DNA from: Gordonia shandongensis DSM 45094
GTDB taxonomy: Bacteria > Actinomycetota > Actinomycetes > Mycobacteriales > Mycobacteriaceae
Reading direction: 5' to 3'
Assembly: GCF_000423025.1 (NCBI RefSeq)
Contig: NZ_KE383970.1
Span: 10,523 to 74,522, forward strand
DNA length: 64,000 bases
This document shows, one piece after another, positions 40,031 to 48,300 of this stretch. The stretch's first letter is position 1. The number at the start of each line of letters is the position of its first letter. The notes under the pieces were generated by a model. It was not told the DNA's origin. It made no database searches and was given only the letters and a program-made list of their open reading frames with translations. The translations under genes were made by a program, and so were the position numbers.

Positions 40031-41505
40031 CCCGACCGGCGGCGGGGCGTCGGCGTTCGATCGCCGGCCTCGTCGTCGTGATCGTCGTCGCCCTGGTCGC
40101 GACGAGTTCGGCGGCCCTCGTCGGCTCGTCGGCCGAACCGCGGGCGACCTCGCCGGGTTCGGGACTGGAGGTGGTCGCCGAGCGCGGGGTTCCCGATGCG
40201 GTGCTGGTGAGTCGGACCCTGTTCGACTCCGCCCCGGCGGCGGTCGTGGTCGGCGGTGGTGCCGACGGTGCGGCGATCGGCGGGGGAGCGCAGGCCGCGC
40301 GGACACGGGGCGTGCCGATGTTTCACGTGGATCCGACGTCGATGGGCGCCGTGCGGTCGGAGCTCGCCAGGCTGGGTGTCGACCGTGTTCTGACGATCGG
40401 CGAGGTGCCCGATCTCGGGGTGCCGAGCACCTCCGATCCCGGTGACCTCGGTGCGGCCGGGGACGACGGTGCGCGTGAACCCGCCGGCGATGCCGCCGTC
40501 GTGCTGCTCGTCGATCCCGGTGCCGATGCGGTCGCGACGGCGGAGGCCGCCGGCGCACGGACGGAGGTCCTGCCGACTGCGGACCCCCGGAGTTCGGGGA
40601 GCGCCGTCGAGTCGCTCAGGTCGTCTCCGGACGCCCCGGTGCGTGCGGTCGGTGCGGCTTTCGCCGATGAGCGGCTGTTGCGTGAGCGGATCGGCCTCGC
40701 CAGGAGCGTGCCGGAACTCCCCGGCGGCGGTCAGATCATGTTCCCGGGCCGTCGGGTGGTGGCACTGTACGGTTCGCCGGGCGCGCCCGAGTTGGGGCCG
40801 CTCGGTCGGCAGAGCATCGAGGAGTCCGTCGCCCGAGCCGAGCGGGTGGCCGCGGAGTACGACGGGGTCTCACCGGTTCCCGTGGTTCCCGGGTTCGAGA
40901 TCATCGTCAGCGTCGCCTCGTCGGATCCGGGGCCGGACGGCGCCTACAGCACGATGCTCGATCCGGAGGCGGTCCGGCCGTGGGTGGACGCCGCCGCGGC
41001 CGCGGGCGTGTACGTGACACTGGATCTGCAGCCCGGTCGCACCGACTTCCTCGCGCAGGCGAAGCGGTACGAGGGGCTGCTCACTCAGCCGCATGTCGGG
41101 TTGGCGTTGGACCCCGAGTGGCGGCTCCGGGCGGACCAGGTGCATCTCACGCAGATCGGTTCGGTGGCGCCCGAGGAGGTCAACCGGGTCTCGGCGTGGC
41201 TGTCGGGACTGGTGCGCGCCCACGGGCTGCCGCAGAAGGCTTTCGTCCTGCACCAGTTCGACGCCGACATGCTCGGTGATCGGAGCCGCATCGACACCCG
41301 GCATCCCGAGTTGGCGGTCGTCGTCCACGCGGACGGCCACGGCACACCGCCGGTGAAGCTGGAGACGTGGCGCCGCATCGTCGACGGGCTGCCGCCCGGC
41401 GCGTGGACGGGGTGGAAGAACTTCTACCGCGAGGACAGCCCGATGTTCTCGCCGCGCCGAACGATGCGGGTGCGGCCGGTGCCGTGGTTCATCTCCTACC
41501 AGTGA
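40027..41505 (+). CDS. Exported two-domain protein (cell-wall-binding-2-like plus TIM-barrel-like)
   Basis: A 492-residue protein with an N-terminal signal or anchor helix (about 11-33). Residues 45-230 resemble the cell wall-binding repeat 2 pattern: GVPDAVLVSRTLFDSAPAAVVVGG and RSELARLGVDRVLTIGEVPDLG, with a second degenerate unit. Residues 245-490 look like a TIM-barrel glycosidase-type domain: RVVALYGSPGAPELG, VPGFEIIVSVAS, GVYVTLDLQPGR, HVGLALDPEWRL and KAFVLHQFDADM. A catalytic pair cannot be assigned with certainty. It is translated with a small membrane protein upstream. Confidence 0.65.
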   Translation: MTRPAAGRRRSIAGLVVVIVVALVATSSAALVGSSAEPRATSPGSGLEVVAERGVPDAVLVSRTLFDSAPAAVVVGGGADGAAIGGGAQAARTRGVPMFHVDPTSMGAVRSELARLGVDRVLTIGEVPDLGVPSTSDPGDLGAAGDDGAREPAGDAAVVLLVDPGADAVATAEAAGARTEVLPTADPRSSGSAVESLRSSPDAPVRAVGAAFADERLLRERIGLARSVPELPGGGQIMFPGRRVVALYGSPGAPELGPLGRQSIEESVARAERVAAEYDGVSPVPVVPGFEIIVSVASSDPGPDGAYSTMLDPEAVRPWVDAAAAAGVYVTLDLQPGRTDFLAQAKRYEGLLTQPHVGLALDPEWRLRADQVHLTQIGSVAPEEVNRVSAWLSGLVRAHGLPQKAFVLHQFDADMLGDRSRIDTRHPELAVVVHADGHGTPPVKLETWRRIVDGLPPGAWTGWKNFYREDSPMFSPRRTMRVRPVPWFISYQ

Positions 41506-41621
41506 TCGGCGACCGGTGGCAGGCCGGTGACGTCCCCTGACCGGCCTCTGGGCGAAAATGCCGTTGACCATACGATTTACCAGTTCGATGACGTTCGTTG
41601 TACGCTATTGCAGGCTACACA

Positions 41622-41695
<74 letters not shown>

Positions 41696-41716
41696 CGCTT
41701 GGTTGAGAAAGCAGAC

Positions 41717-41751
41717 GAGACCCCCGATCCGCACGGCGGATCGGGGGTCTC
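41717..41751 (+). terminator. Terminator after tRNA-Pro
   Basis: Perfect 15-bp inverted repeat (41717-41731 and 41737-41751) around CACGG, 22 nt past the tRNA. Confidence 0.85.
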
Positions 41752-41825
41752 CTCGTATCTGCGGTCTTCGAGCGGTTTCCCCGAGGCATCGAACTTGCGA
41801 AGCTGTTTGAGATTGACTCAACATC

Positions 41826-41840
41826 TTGCGATAGTCGCAA
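41826..41840. promoter_or_regulatory. Dyad operator TTGCGA-N3-TCGCAA
   Basis: Perfect inverted repeat with 6-bp arms, just before the -10 hexamer TACGGT (41849-41854) of the regulator gene. A further TTGCGA half-site lies 31 bp upstream at 41795-41800, about three helix turns away. The likely binder is the regulator itself. Confidence 0.6.
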
Positions 41841-41861
41841 AATGTGGTTACGGTGCGTGGT

Positions 41862-42704
41862 GTGAGCGAGACATCGACGACCGTGGGCGACCGCGCGCGC
41901 ATCGCCATCCGCGATTCGGGGATGGCGCAGCGCGAGGTGTGCCGACGCATCGGTCTCGACGAGTCGAAGATGTCGAAGTCGCTGAGCGGCACGCGCCGCT
42001 TCGCCGCCGACGAACTGGTCCGCCTCGCCACCGTCGCCGGTGTGACCGTCGACTGGCTCATGACCGGCGGCACAGGTGCCGCCGAGGTGCCGGCCGACCT
42101 GCTGCCCGCTCGCCACGACGAGAGCGCCGAGCAGGCGCTCGCCCGCCGGACCATCGTGGAGAAGGCGTGGTGGCTCTTCGCCGAGCACGGCTACGACGGT
42201 GTGCGGATCGCCGACATCGCCGAGGCCGCCGACGTGTCGAGCGCATCGATCCACTACTACTTCGACGGCAAACGCGCGATCTTCGGCGAAGTGCTGCGCT
42301 ACTCGGTCAAACTCGCCTTCGACCGCCAACAGGCGCAGTTGCACTCCATCGACGACCCGGTGCAACGACTGCGCCGCCTGATCCGGCTCCAACTGCCCGT
42401 CGGCCGGCAGGGTCGCGCCGAATGGGCCATCTGGCTGCAGGTGTGGACCACGATCACCGTCACCGGCGACGGTCAGGGCGAGCACGTCGGCAGCTACCGG
42501 CGGTGGTGGAACACGGTCCGCGACATCGTCGACGACGGGCGCGAGCGCGGCGTGTTCTACGACGAACCACTCGACGACGTGGTCGACGCGCTCACCGCGT
42601 TCATCGACGGTCTGGGCATTCGTGTGCTCACCGGGATGCTCACCGGTGAGGAGATGGCCGACCAGGTGGACGCCTACATCGACCGCAACCTCACCGTCGA
42701 CTGA
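41862..42704 (+). CDS. XRE-TetR fusion regulator of the carnitine block
   Basis: A 280-residue regulator with two DNA-binding domains. Residues 8-70 form an XRE/Cro-type HTH (MAQREVCRRIGLDESKMSKS). Residues 90-150 form a TetR HTH (TIVEKAWWLFAEHGYDGVRI, then DVSSASIHYYFDGKRAIFGE), followed by the TetR ligand domain, rich in Trp (AEWAIWLQVWTTITV). Start is GTG 41862 because TACGGT lies 7 nt before it. The adjacent genes degrade carnitine, so the ligand may be carnitine or a CoA intermediate. A dyad operator at 41826 suggests autoregulation. Confidence 0.88.
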   Translation: MSETSTTVGDRARIAIRDSGMAQREVCRRIGLDESKMSKSLSGTRRFAADELVRLATVAGVTVDWLMTGGTGAAEVPADLLPARHDESAEQALARRTIVEKAWWLFAEHGYDGVRIADIAEAADVSSASIHYYFDGKRAIFGEVLRYSVKLAFDRQQAQLHSIDDPVQRLRRLIRLQLPVGRQGRAEWAIWLQVWTTITVTGDGQGEHVGSYRRWWNTVRDIVDDGRERGVFYDEPLDDVVDALTAFIDGLGIRVLTGMLTGEEMADQVDAYIDRNLTVD

Positions 42705-42725
42705 GACGCCGCCCCCCATACTCGA

Positions 42726-42780
42726 CAGCCCAGAACTCGACCACCCAGAACTCGAACCTCCAGAACTCGAACACCCAGAC
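42726..42780. repeat. 15-bp tandem repeat, about 3.7 copies
   Basis: Units at 42726, 42741, 42756 and a partial at 42771, consensus ACACCCAGAACTCGA. It fills the gap between the regulator and the BKACE gene and ends just before the GGGAGAAG ribosome site. Confidence 0.8.
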
Positions 42781-42796
42781 CAACACGGGAGAAGCA

Positions 42797-43681
42797 ATGA
42801 ACCGAAACGTCATCCTGACCTGCGCGCTCACCGGGGCCGGCGACACCGCCGGGAAGTCCGAGCACGTCCCGGTGACCCCGCAGCAGATCGCCGACTCGGC
42901 GATCGACGCCGCCCGCGCCGGCGCGTCGGTGGTCCACATCCACGTCCGCGACCCGCAGACCACGCAGGGCTCGCGCAAGACGGAGTACTACGCCGAGGTG
43001 GCCCGGCTGATCGGTGAGTCGGACGTCGACCCGGTGATCAACATGACCGCGGGCATGGGCGGCGATCTGATGATCGACCCGAAGAATCCGACGCAGTCGC
43101 TCGACGGGACGGACCTGGTGAACCAGGCGACCCGCCTCGAGCACGTCGAGGCCCTCCGCCCCGAGATCTGCACCCTGGACTGCGGCAGCCTGAACTTCGG
43201 CGAGGGCAGCGCCCTGTACGTCTCGACCCCCGACATGATGCGGGAGGGCGCCGCACGCATCCGCGAACTGGGTGTGAAGCCCGAGCTCGAGTGCTTCGAC
43301 ACGGGCAACCTCTGGTTCGCCAACGTGATGCACGCCGAGGGGCTGCTCGACGACCCGGCGTTCTACCAGCTGTGCCAGGGCATCCCGTACGGTGCGCCCG
43401 CCGACGCCGGACTGCTCGACGCGATGGTCGGCATGCTGCCGAAGTCGGCCGAGTTCACCTCGTTCGCCATCGGCCGCAACCAGTTGGAGTGGGTGGGCCG
43501 TTCGGTGCTCGCCGGCGGGCACGTCCGCGTCGGACTCGAGGACAATCTGTACCTCAGCAAGGGCGTCAAGGCCACGAACGCTCAGCTCGTGGAGCGTGCC
43601 GGCGAGATCGTCACGTCTCTCGGCGCCACCGTCGCGACCCCGAACGAGGCTCGCGAGATCCTCGGTCTCCGCGTCCACTGA
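42797..43681 (+). CDS. 3-keto acid cleavage enzyme (BKACE), probably dehydrocarnitine-cleaving
   Basis: Zinc-dependent beta-keto acid cleavage enzyme (DUF849), 294 residues. It condenses a beta-keto acid with acetyl-CoA to give acetoacetate and a new acyl-CoA. Metal ligands His 47 and His 49 are in VVHIHVRDP; LTCALTGAGD is the substrate-binding start, TLDCGSLNFG and VRVGLEDNLY the later conserved blocks. Next to a carnitine dehydrogenase the expected substrate is 3-dehydrocarnitine, giving betainyl-CoA. This is inference from context. Good ribosome site GGGAGAAG. Confidence 0.88.
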   Translation: MNRNVILTCALTGAGDTAGKSEHVPVTPQQIADSAIDAARAGASVVHIHVRDPQTTQGSRKTEYYAEVARLIGESDVDPVINMTAGMGGDLMIDPKNPTQSLDGTDLVNQATRLEHVEALRPEICTLDCGSLNFGEGSALYVSTPDMMREGAARIRELGVKPELECFDTGNLWFANVMHAEGLLDDPAFYQLCQGIPYGAPADAGLLDAMVGMLPKSAEFTSFAIGRNQLEWVGRSVLAGGHVRVGLEDNLYLSKGVKATNAQLVERAGEIVTSLGATVATPNEAREILGLRVH

Positions 43682-43755
43682 CCGGGGACGTCGCTCCACC
43701 CGTCCTCACCGACCGACCGGGCCGCCGCGGGCGCCCGTGATGAGAAAGGCAGCAC

Positions 43756-44745
43756 ATGCAGCTGCGAGACATGAACTCGATCGACACCGTCGCCTGCGTC
43801 GGCGCCGGCGTGATCGGCGGCGGCTGGGCCGCCTACTTCCTGGCCAAGGGGCTCCGCGTGCGCGTCTGGGACCCGAGTCCCGACGCCGCGGACAAGTTGA
43901 CGCGGCTCATCGACAACGCGTGGCCGGCTCTCACCGAACTGGGGCTCGCCCCGGGTGCCGACGCCACCGCGTGGACGGTCCACACCGATCTCGCCGAAGC
44001 GCTCGACGGTGTCGGCTTCGTTCAGGAGTCGGCGCCCGAGGTGCTCGAGATGAAGCAGCGCCTCCTGGCCGACATCGCCGCGGCGGCGCCGGCGGACGCC
44101 GTGATCGCGTCGTCGACCTCCGGGTACGGCATGACCGAGATGGCCGTCGAGACGCCCGACGTCGGCGCGGCGCGACTCGTGGTCGGCCACCCGTTCAATC
44201 CGCCGTACCTGATTCCGCTCGTCGAGGTCGTCGGCGGCGAACGCACCGACGTCGCCGCGGTGGAGTGGGCCGCGCGCTGGTACGACGAGATCGGCAAGTC
44301 GGTGATCCGCATGGATCGCGAGGTCCCCGGTTTCATCGCGAATCGGCTGCAGGAGGCGCTGTGGCGGGAGGCCCTGCACATGGTGGAGTCCGGTGAGGCC
44401 ACGGTCGAGCAGATCGACCGTTCCATCACCGACGGTCCGGGTCTGCGGTGGCCGCTTCAGGGGCCGATGCTCACCTTCCATCTCGCCGGCGGTGAGGGCG
44501 GGATGGCCCACATGCTCGATCACTTCGGTCCGTCGCTGAAGTCGCCGTGGACCCGTCTCGATGCGCCCGAGCTGACGCGGGAACTCCGCGACGACGTCGT
44601 CGCCGGATGCGACGAGGAGGCTGCGGGCCGCAGCATCACCGATCTGGTCCGAGCGCGCGACGCCTCGATCATCGCGGTGCGCAAGGCCGTCGCCGCGGTG
44701 CGGGAGACGTACCCGACCCCGGGCGAGCAGGACGGTGCTCGGTGA
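43756..44745 (+). CDS. L-carnitine 3-dehydrogenase (predicted)
   Basis: NAD-dependent 3-hydroxyacyl-CoA dehydrogenase fold, 329 residues, the length of known L-carnitine dehydrogenases. The Rossmann motif GAGVIGGGW is at 16-24; VQESAPEVLEMKQRLLADI and VGHPFNPPYLIPLVEVVGG are family blocks, the latter with the catalytic His. GLRWPLQGPMLTFHLAGGEGG is typical of the carnitine branch. It oxidises L-carnitine to 3-dehydrocarnitine. Placed between BKACE and thioesterase, as in known carnitine loci. Confidence 0.86.
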   Translation: MQLRDMNSIDTVACVGAGVIGGGWAAYFLAKGLRVRVWDPSPDAADKLTRLIDNAWPALTELGLAPGADATAWTVHTDLAEALDGVGFVQESAPEVLEMKQRLLADIAAAAPADAVIASSTSGYGMTEMAVETPDVGAARLVVGHPFNPPYLIPLVEVVGGERTDVAAVEWAARWYDEIGKSVIRMDREVPGFIANRLQEALWREALHMVESGEATVEQIDRSITDGPGLRWPLQGPMLTFHLAGGEGGMAHMLDHFGPSLKSPWTRLDAPELTRELRDDVVAGCDEEAAGRSITDLVRARDASIIAVRKAVAAVRETYPTPGEQDGAR

Positions 44746-45182
44746 GCCTGTCGACGTACGAGACGACGGTCGCGCGCGAGTGGATCGACTACAACGGCCA
44801 CCTGTCCGAAGCGTTCTACGTGCTGGTCTTCGGGTATGCGACGGACACCGCGATGGATGTGCTCGGGCTCGACGAGGGGTATCGGTCCAGGACCGGATGC
44901 TCGCTGTACACCGTGGAGGCGCATGTCCGGTACCTGCGGGAGGTGGGTCTCGCCGCGCCGCTCACGGTGACCACCGAGATCGTCGGTGTCGCGGACAAGA
45001 AGCTGCACATCGCGCACTCGATGCACTCGGGTGAGACGCTGGTCGCCACCGAGGAGATCATGGCGCTGCACGTCGATCAGGAGGCGGGACGCAGCGTCCC
45101 GATGCCCGACGACGTGGCGGCCGCGGCCCGGGCGGCAGCGACCGCTCCGGCGCCGTGGAACGGCCGCAGCATCGGCGTCTAG
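44742..45182 (+). CDS. 4HBT hotdog thioesterase, probably betainyl-CoA hydrolase
   Basis: Hotdog-fold thioesterase, 146 residues. REWIDYNGHLSEAFYVLVF holds the Asp/Asn-Gly-His catalytic start of the 4-hydroxybenzoyl-CoA thioesterase family. GTG start overlaps the dehydrogenase stop (GTGA), so the two are coupled. It would release glycine betaine from betainyl-CoA, the last step of the pathway. In some Pseudomonas the dehydrogenase and thioesterase are fused, which supports the role. Its stop overlaps the stop of the opposite BCCT gene within CTAG. Confidence 0.82.
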   Translation: MSLSTYETTVAREWIDYNGHLSEAFYVLVFGYATDTAMDVLGLDEGYRSRTGCSLYTVEAHVRYLREVGLAAPLTVTTEIVGVADKKLHIAHSMHSGETLVATEEIMALHVDQEAGRSVPMPDDVAAAARAAATAPAPWNGRSIGV

Positions 45183-47362
45183 TCGCGATCCCCACCGGAT
45201 GCGTCGTCGGTCGGGTCGGATGTCGGTGACCCCTCACCGGCCCCGTCGTCCCCGGCCCTGTCGTTCCGGGCCCTGTCGTCTCCGGTGGCGGTCTCCCCGG
45301 CGGCCGTCGCCGAGGCGTGCCTGCGCGCGATGATCTTCGCGTATTCGCGGCGATGGTGCTCCACCCGCTGCCGGGTCGCCAGCGCGACATCGCCCGAAGC
45401 GGTGAGGTCGGGACGATCGGGACCCTTCGGTTGGATGCGGCCGGGCTCCAGGGATCGCCGCACATCGTCGGCGCTGACCACGCCGATCTCCGCGGCGGCC
45501 TTGACGTACCACTCGGTGAGTTCGGGGTCCATGCTGTCGAGCCAGGCACCGGCGCCGGCGGCCGGCGACACCTCACTGGAGCCGAACACGAAGTCGTCAC
45601 CGTAGTCGGCGATCCCGAGCCGGACGCCCTGGGCGATCGCCGCCTGAGCGTATTTTCGTCGCAGGATGTACGGGTCCGTCTTCAAGTCTCTGGCCCACGA
45701 GAACATCATCGCCATGATGACGAATGCGAACGGCAGCGACGTCACCACCATGATCGACTGGAGTCCGGTCAGGGCGTCCTCGCCGCCGGCGAGGAGCAGG
45801 GCGGACGCCGTCAGGCCCAGCATGACGCCCCACACGACGGTGACCCACGGCGACGGCTGCGACTTGCCTCGCTGGCTGATCGACCCCATCACGATCGACG
45901 CGGAGTCGGCGGACGTCACGAAGAACACCAGGATCGAGATCATGGCGATGATGGCTGTGACGCCCGCGAACGGAAGGTTGTCGAGCAGGGAGAACAGCAT
46001 CGACTGCGGACTGTCCGACTCGCTGATCTTCTTGCCGGAGAGCTCCATCCACATCGACGTGCCGCCGAAGACCGCGAACCACAGGAAGCACACACCCGCC
46101 GGGACCAGCATCACGACGGTGACGAACTCGCGCAGGGTGCGGCCGCGGGAGATCTTCGCGATGAACATGCCGACGAACGGCGTCCACGACACCCACCACG
46201 CCCAGTAGTACGTGGTCCAGGTCGACATGAACTCGGCCGTGTCCTCGCCCTGATTCGGGTTGCGCACGAGCATGGTGCCCAGTTCGTTGAAGTACTCCAT
46301 GATTCCGGCGGGAATCAGGTTGAGCAGGAAGACGGTCGGGCCGGCGGCGAAGACGAAGATCGCGAGCAGGCCCGCGAGCACCATGTTGATGTTCGACAGT
46401 GCGCGGATGCCGCGTTTGACGCCCGACACCGCGGACATGATGAACGCCGCGGTGAGGACCGCCATCGTGCCGATGATGAACGTGTTACCGAGCTTGCCGA
46501 CCCCGGCGACGACCTCGGTGCCCCGAGCGATCTGCAGGGAGCCGATGCCGAGCGAGATCGCGGTGCCGAAGAGGGTCACCACGATCGCGAAGATGTCGAT
46601 GACGGCGCCCAGCGGGCCGTGCGTGCGGGTCCCGAAGATCGGCTCGAAGATGGCCGAGATCAACGGTGGGCGCCCGCGCCGGTAGGCGCTGTACGCGATG
46701 GCGCCGCCGACGAGGGCGTAGAAGGCCCACGCGATCGGCCCCCAGTGCAGCAGGGTCTGCGCGAGCGCCGTCTGCGTGGCGTCCACACTGGCGGGGGCGA
46801 CGTCGAATCCGTGCGGCGGATCCATGAAGTAGGTGAGCGGCTCGTACGGCCCGTAGAAGAGCAGACCGATGCCCATGCCGGCGGAGAACAGCATCGCGAC
46901 CCACGAGACGGTGCTGAACTCCGGGGCCTCGTCGTCCGCGCCGAGCCGGACACCGCCGAGCCGCGTGTACCCGAGGGCGAGCATGAACCCGGCGATCACC
47001 ACCGCCAGGACGCCGTACATCCAGCCGAAGTACTTCGTGACCCAGTCCAGGGATGCGTTGCCGACCGAGAAGATGTTGTCCGGTGCGACGAACGCCCACA
47101 CCACGACCGCGACGATGAGGACGCAGGCGACGACGAAGACGACCGGGTTCGTCCGGAAGACGCGTCCCGTCCGCTCCACACCGATCCCGGGGATCAGTGC
47201 CGGATGGACGAGACCCGGTTCGGTGACCTCCCGCATGAGGCGTCGAGCGGGTTCGCGGACTCGGGCCATTCGCCGGTTGTCGCCACCGTCCTGCTGCCCT
47301 GCGTCGGTGTCGCCGTCGCTCGCGGAGTCGCCCGTCGAGGGGCGGGGTGTCTTCTTCGTCAT
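45179..47362 (-). CDS. BCCT-family carnitine/betaine/choline transporter
   Basis: Secondary transporter for quaternary ammonium compounds, 727 residues, about 12 helices. The BCCT signature is present in full (YYWAWWVSWTPFVGMFIAKI, then SRGRTLREF), and the helix 3 glycine motif is GMGIGLLFYGPYEPL. The N-terminal about 60 and C-terminal about 170 residues are charged and soluble, as in osmosensing or regulated carriers. Convergent with the catabolic genes, the best-fitting substrate is carnitine, with betaine as alternative. The 3' end overlaps the thioesterase gene by 4 bp. Confidence 0.9.
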   Translation of the reverse strand: MTKKTPRPSTGDSASDGDTDAGQQDGGDNRRMARVREPARRLMREVTEPGLVHPALIPGIGVERTGRVFRTNPVVFVVACVLIVAVVVWAFVAPDNIFSVGNASLDWVTKYFGWMYGVLAVVIAGFMLALGYTRLGGVRLGADDEAPEFSTVSWVAMLFSAGMGIGLLFYGPYEPLTYFMDPPHGFDVAPASVDATQTALAQTLLHWGPIAWAFYALVGGAIAYSAYRRGRPPLISAIFEPIFGTRTHGPLGAVIDIFAIVVTLFGTAISLGIGSLQIARGTEVVAGVGKLGNTFIIGTMAVLTAAFIMSAVSGVKRGIRALSNINMVLAGLLAIFVFAAGPTVFLLNLIPAGIMEYFNELGTMLVRNPNQGEDTAEFMSTWTTYYWAWWVSWTPFVGMFIAKISRGRTLREFVTVVMLVPAGVCFLWFAVFGGTSMWMELSGKKISESDSPQSMLFSLLDNLPFAGVTAIIAMISILVFFVTSADSASIVMGSISQRGKSQPSPWVTVVWGVMLGLTASALLLAGGEDALTGLQSIMVVTSLPFAFVIMAMMFSWARDLKTDPYILRRKYAQAAIAQGVRLGIADYGDDFVFGSSEVSPAAGAGAWLDSMDPELTEWYVKAAAEIGVVSADDVRRSLEPGRIQPKGPDRPDLTASGDVALATRQRVEHHRREYAKIIARRHASATAAGETATGDDRARNDRAGDDGAGEGSPTSDPTDDASGGDRD

Positions 47363-47456
47363 GTGTGGATCAGTCCGTTACGTATCGATTCAGCTTTAGC
47401 GCAGATCACACTAGCCCCACGCGATACCAACGGTTCGAGGAACCTCGATCCCCGAC

Positions 47457-47485
47457 GGAAAAGACCAGGTCACCGAGACGGTGAC
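47457..47485 (-). terminator. Terminator of the siderophore ABC operon
   Basis: Perfect 7-bp hairpin GTCACCG/CGGTGAC with 3-nt loop, covering the stop codon of the ATPase gene, followed on the minus strand by CTGGTCTTTTCC. Confidence 0.6.
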
Positions 47486-48300
47486 GGGTGGTCCGATGCT
47501 TCGACACCGGTCGGTGAGTCGTCGTCGGCACCGGGGTGCGGCAGACCCGCGTAGACGGCGACGGGGATGCCGTCGAGGACGTGGACGCGCACCGTGGTCC
47601 CGAAGATCTCCGTGAGCAGCTCCGATCGCATGATCTCGGCGGGCGTCCCCGACGCGGCGATCGTCCCGTCGCGGAGCACGATGATCCGATCGGCGTAGGC
47701 GGCGGCGAAATTCAGGTCGTGCACCACCACGATGATCGTCTTGTCGAGGGCGTCGGCGGCGTCGCGGAGGCGATCCATCATGCGGACCTGGTGACGCATG
47801 TCCAGATTGTTCAGCGGCTCGTCGAGCAGGATCACATCGGTGTCCTGGGCGAGGGTCATCGCGACGTACGCGCGCTGACGCTGGCCGCCCGACAACTCGT
47901 CGAGGAAACGGTCGGCGAGGTCGGCCAGACCGAGGAATCCGATGGCGTCGTCGACCGTGGCGTGGTCATCGGCGGTGAGCCGTCCGCGACTGTGCGGGAA
48001 ACGTCCGAACGCCACCAGATCCCGGACCGAGAGGCGGGCGTTCACCGAGTTCTCCTGGCGCAGGATCGCCAGGCGACGGGCGATCTGCGCCGGCTTGAAC
48101 TGCGAGACCGGCACCCCGTCGATCGTCGCGGTGCCGGAGCTGGCGTCGACCAGCCGTCCCAGAATCGTCAGCAGCGTCGACTTGCCGGCACCGTTGGGGC
48201 CGACGAGGGCGGTGACGCCGCCGGACGGGAATTCGCCGCTCACCGGCCCGAGGACGGTGGCCCTCCCGTACGACTTGGTCAGATCGGCGAACTCGATCAC
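47470..48300 (-). CDS. Siderophore ABC importer, ATP-binding protein
   Basis: FepC/CeuD-type ATPase, 276 residues. Walker A GPNGAGKST, Q-loop ILRQENSVNAR, signature LSGGQRQRAY, Walker B VILLDEPLNN, H-loop VVHDLN. It drives ferric-siderophore import. GTG start overlaps the permease stop (GTGA). The closest general type is the YclP/FatE group of catecholate or petrobactin importers. Operon order is binding protein, two permeases, ATPase. Confidence 0.92.
   Translation of the reverse strand: MIEFADLTKSYGRATVLGPVSGEFPSGGVTALVGPNGAGKSTLLTILGRLVDASSGTATIDGVPVSQFKPAQIARRLAILRQENSVNARLSVRDLVAFGRFPHSRGRLTADDHATVDDAIGFLGLADLADRFLDELSGGQRQRAYVAMTLAQDTDVILLDEPLNNLDMRHQVRMMDRLRDAADALDKTIIVVVHDLNFAAAYADRIIVLRDGTIAASGTPAEIMRSELLTEIFGTTVRVHVLDGIPVAVYAGLPHPGADDDSPTGVEASDHPSPSR

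Noticed and set aside
41717-41751. 6C-type RNA motif because of CCCCC in a hairpin
   Set aside because: It is a single perfect stem just after the tRNA, best explained as its terminator; the two C-rich loops of 6C RNA are missing.
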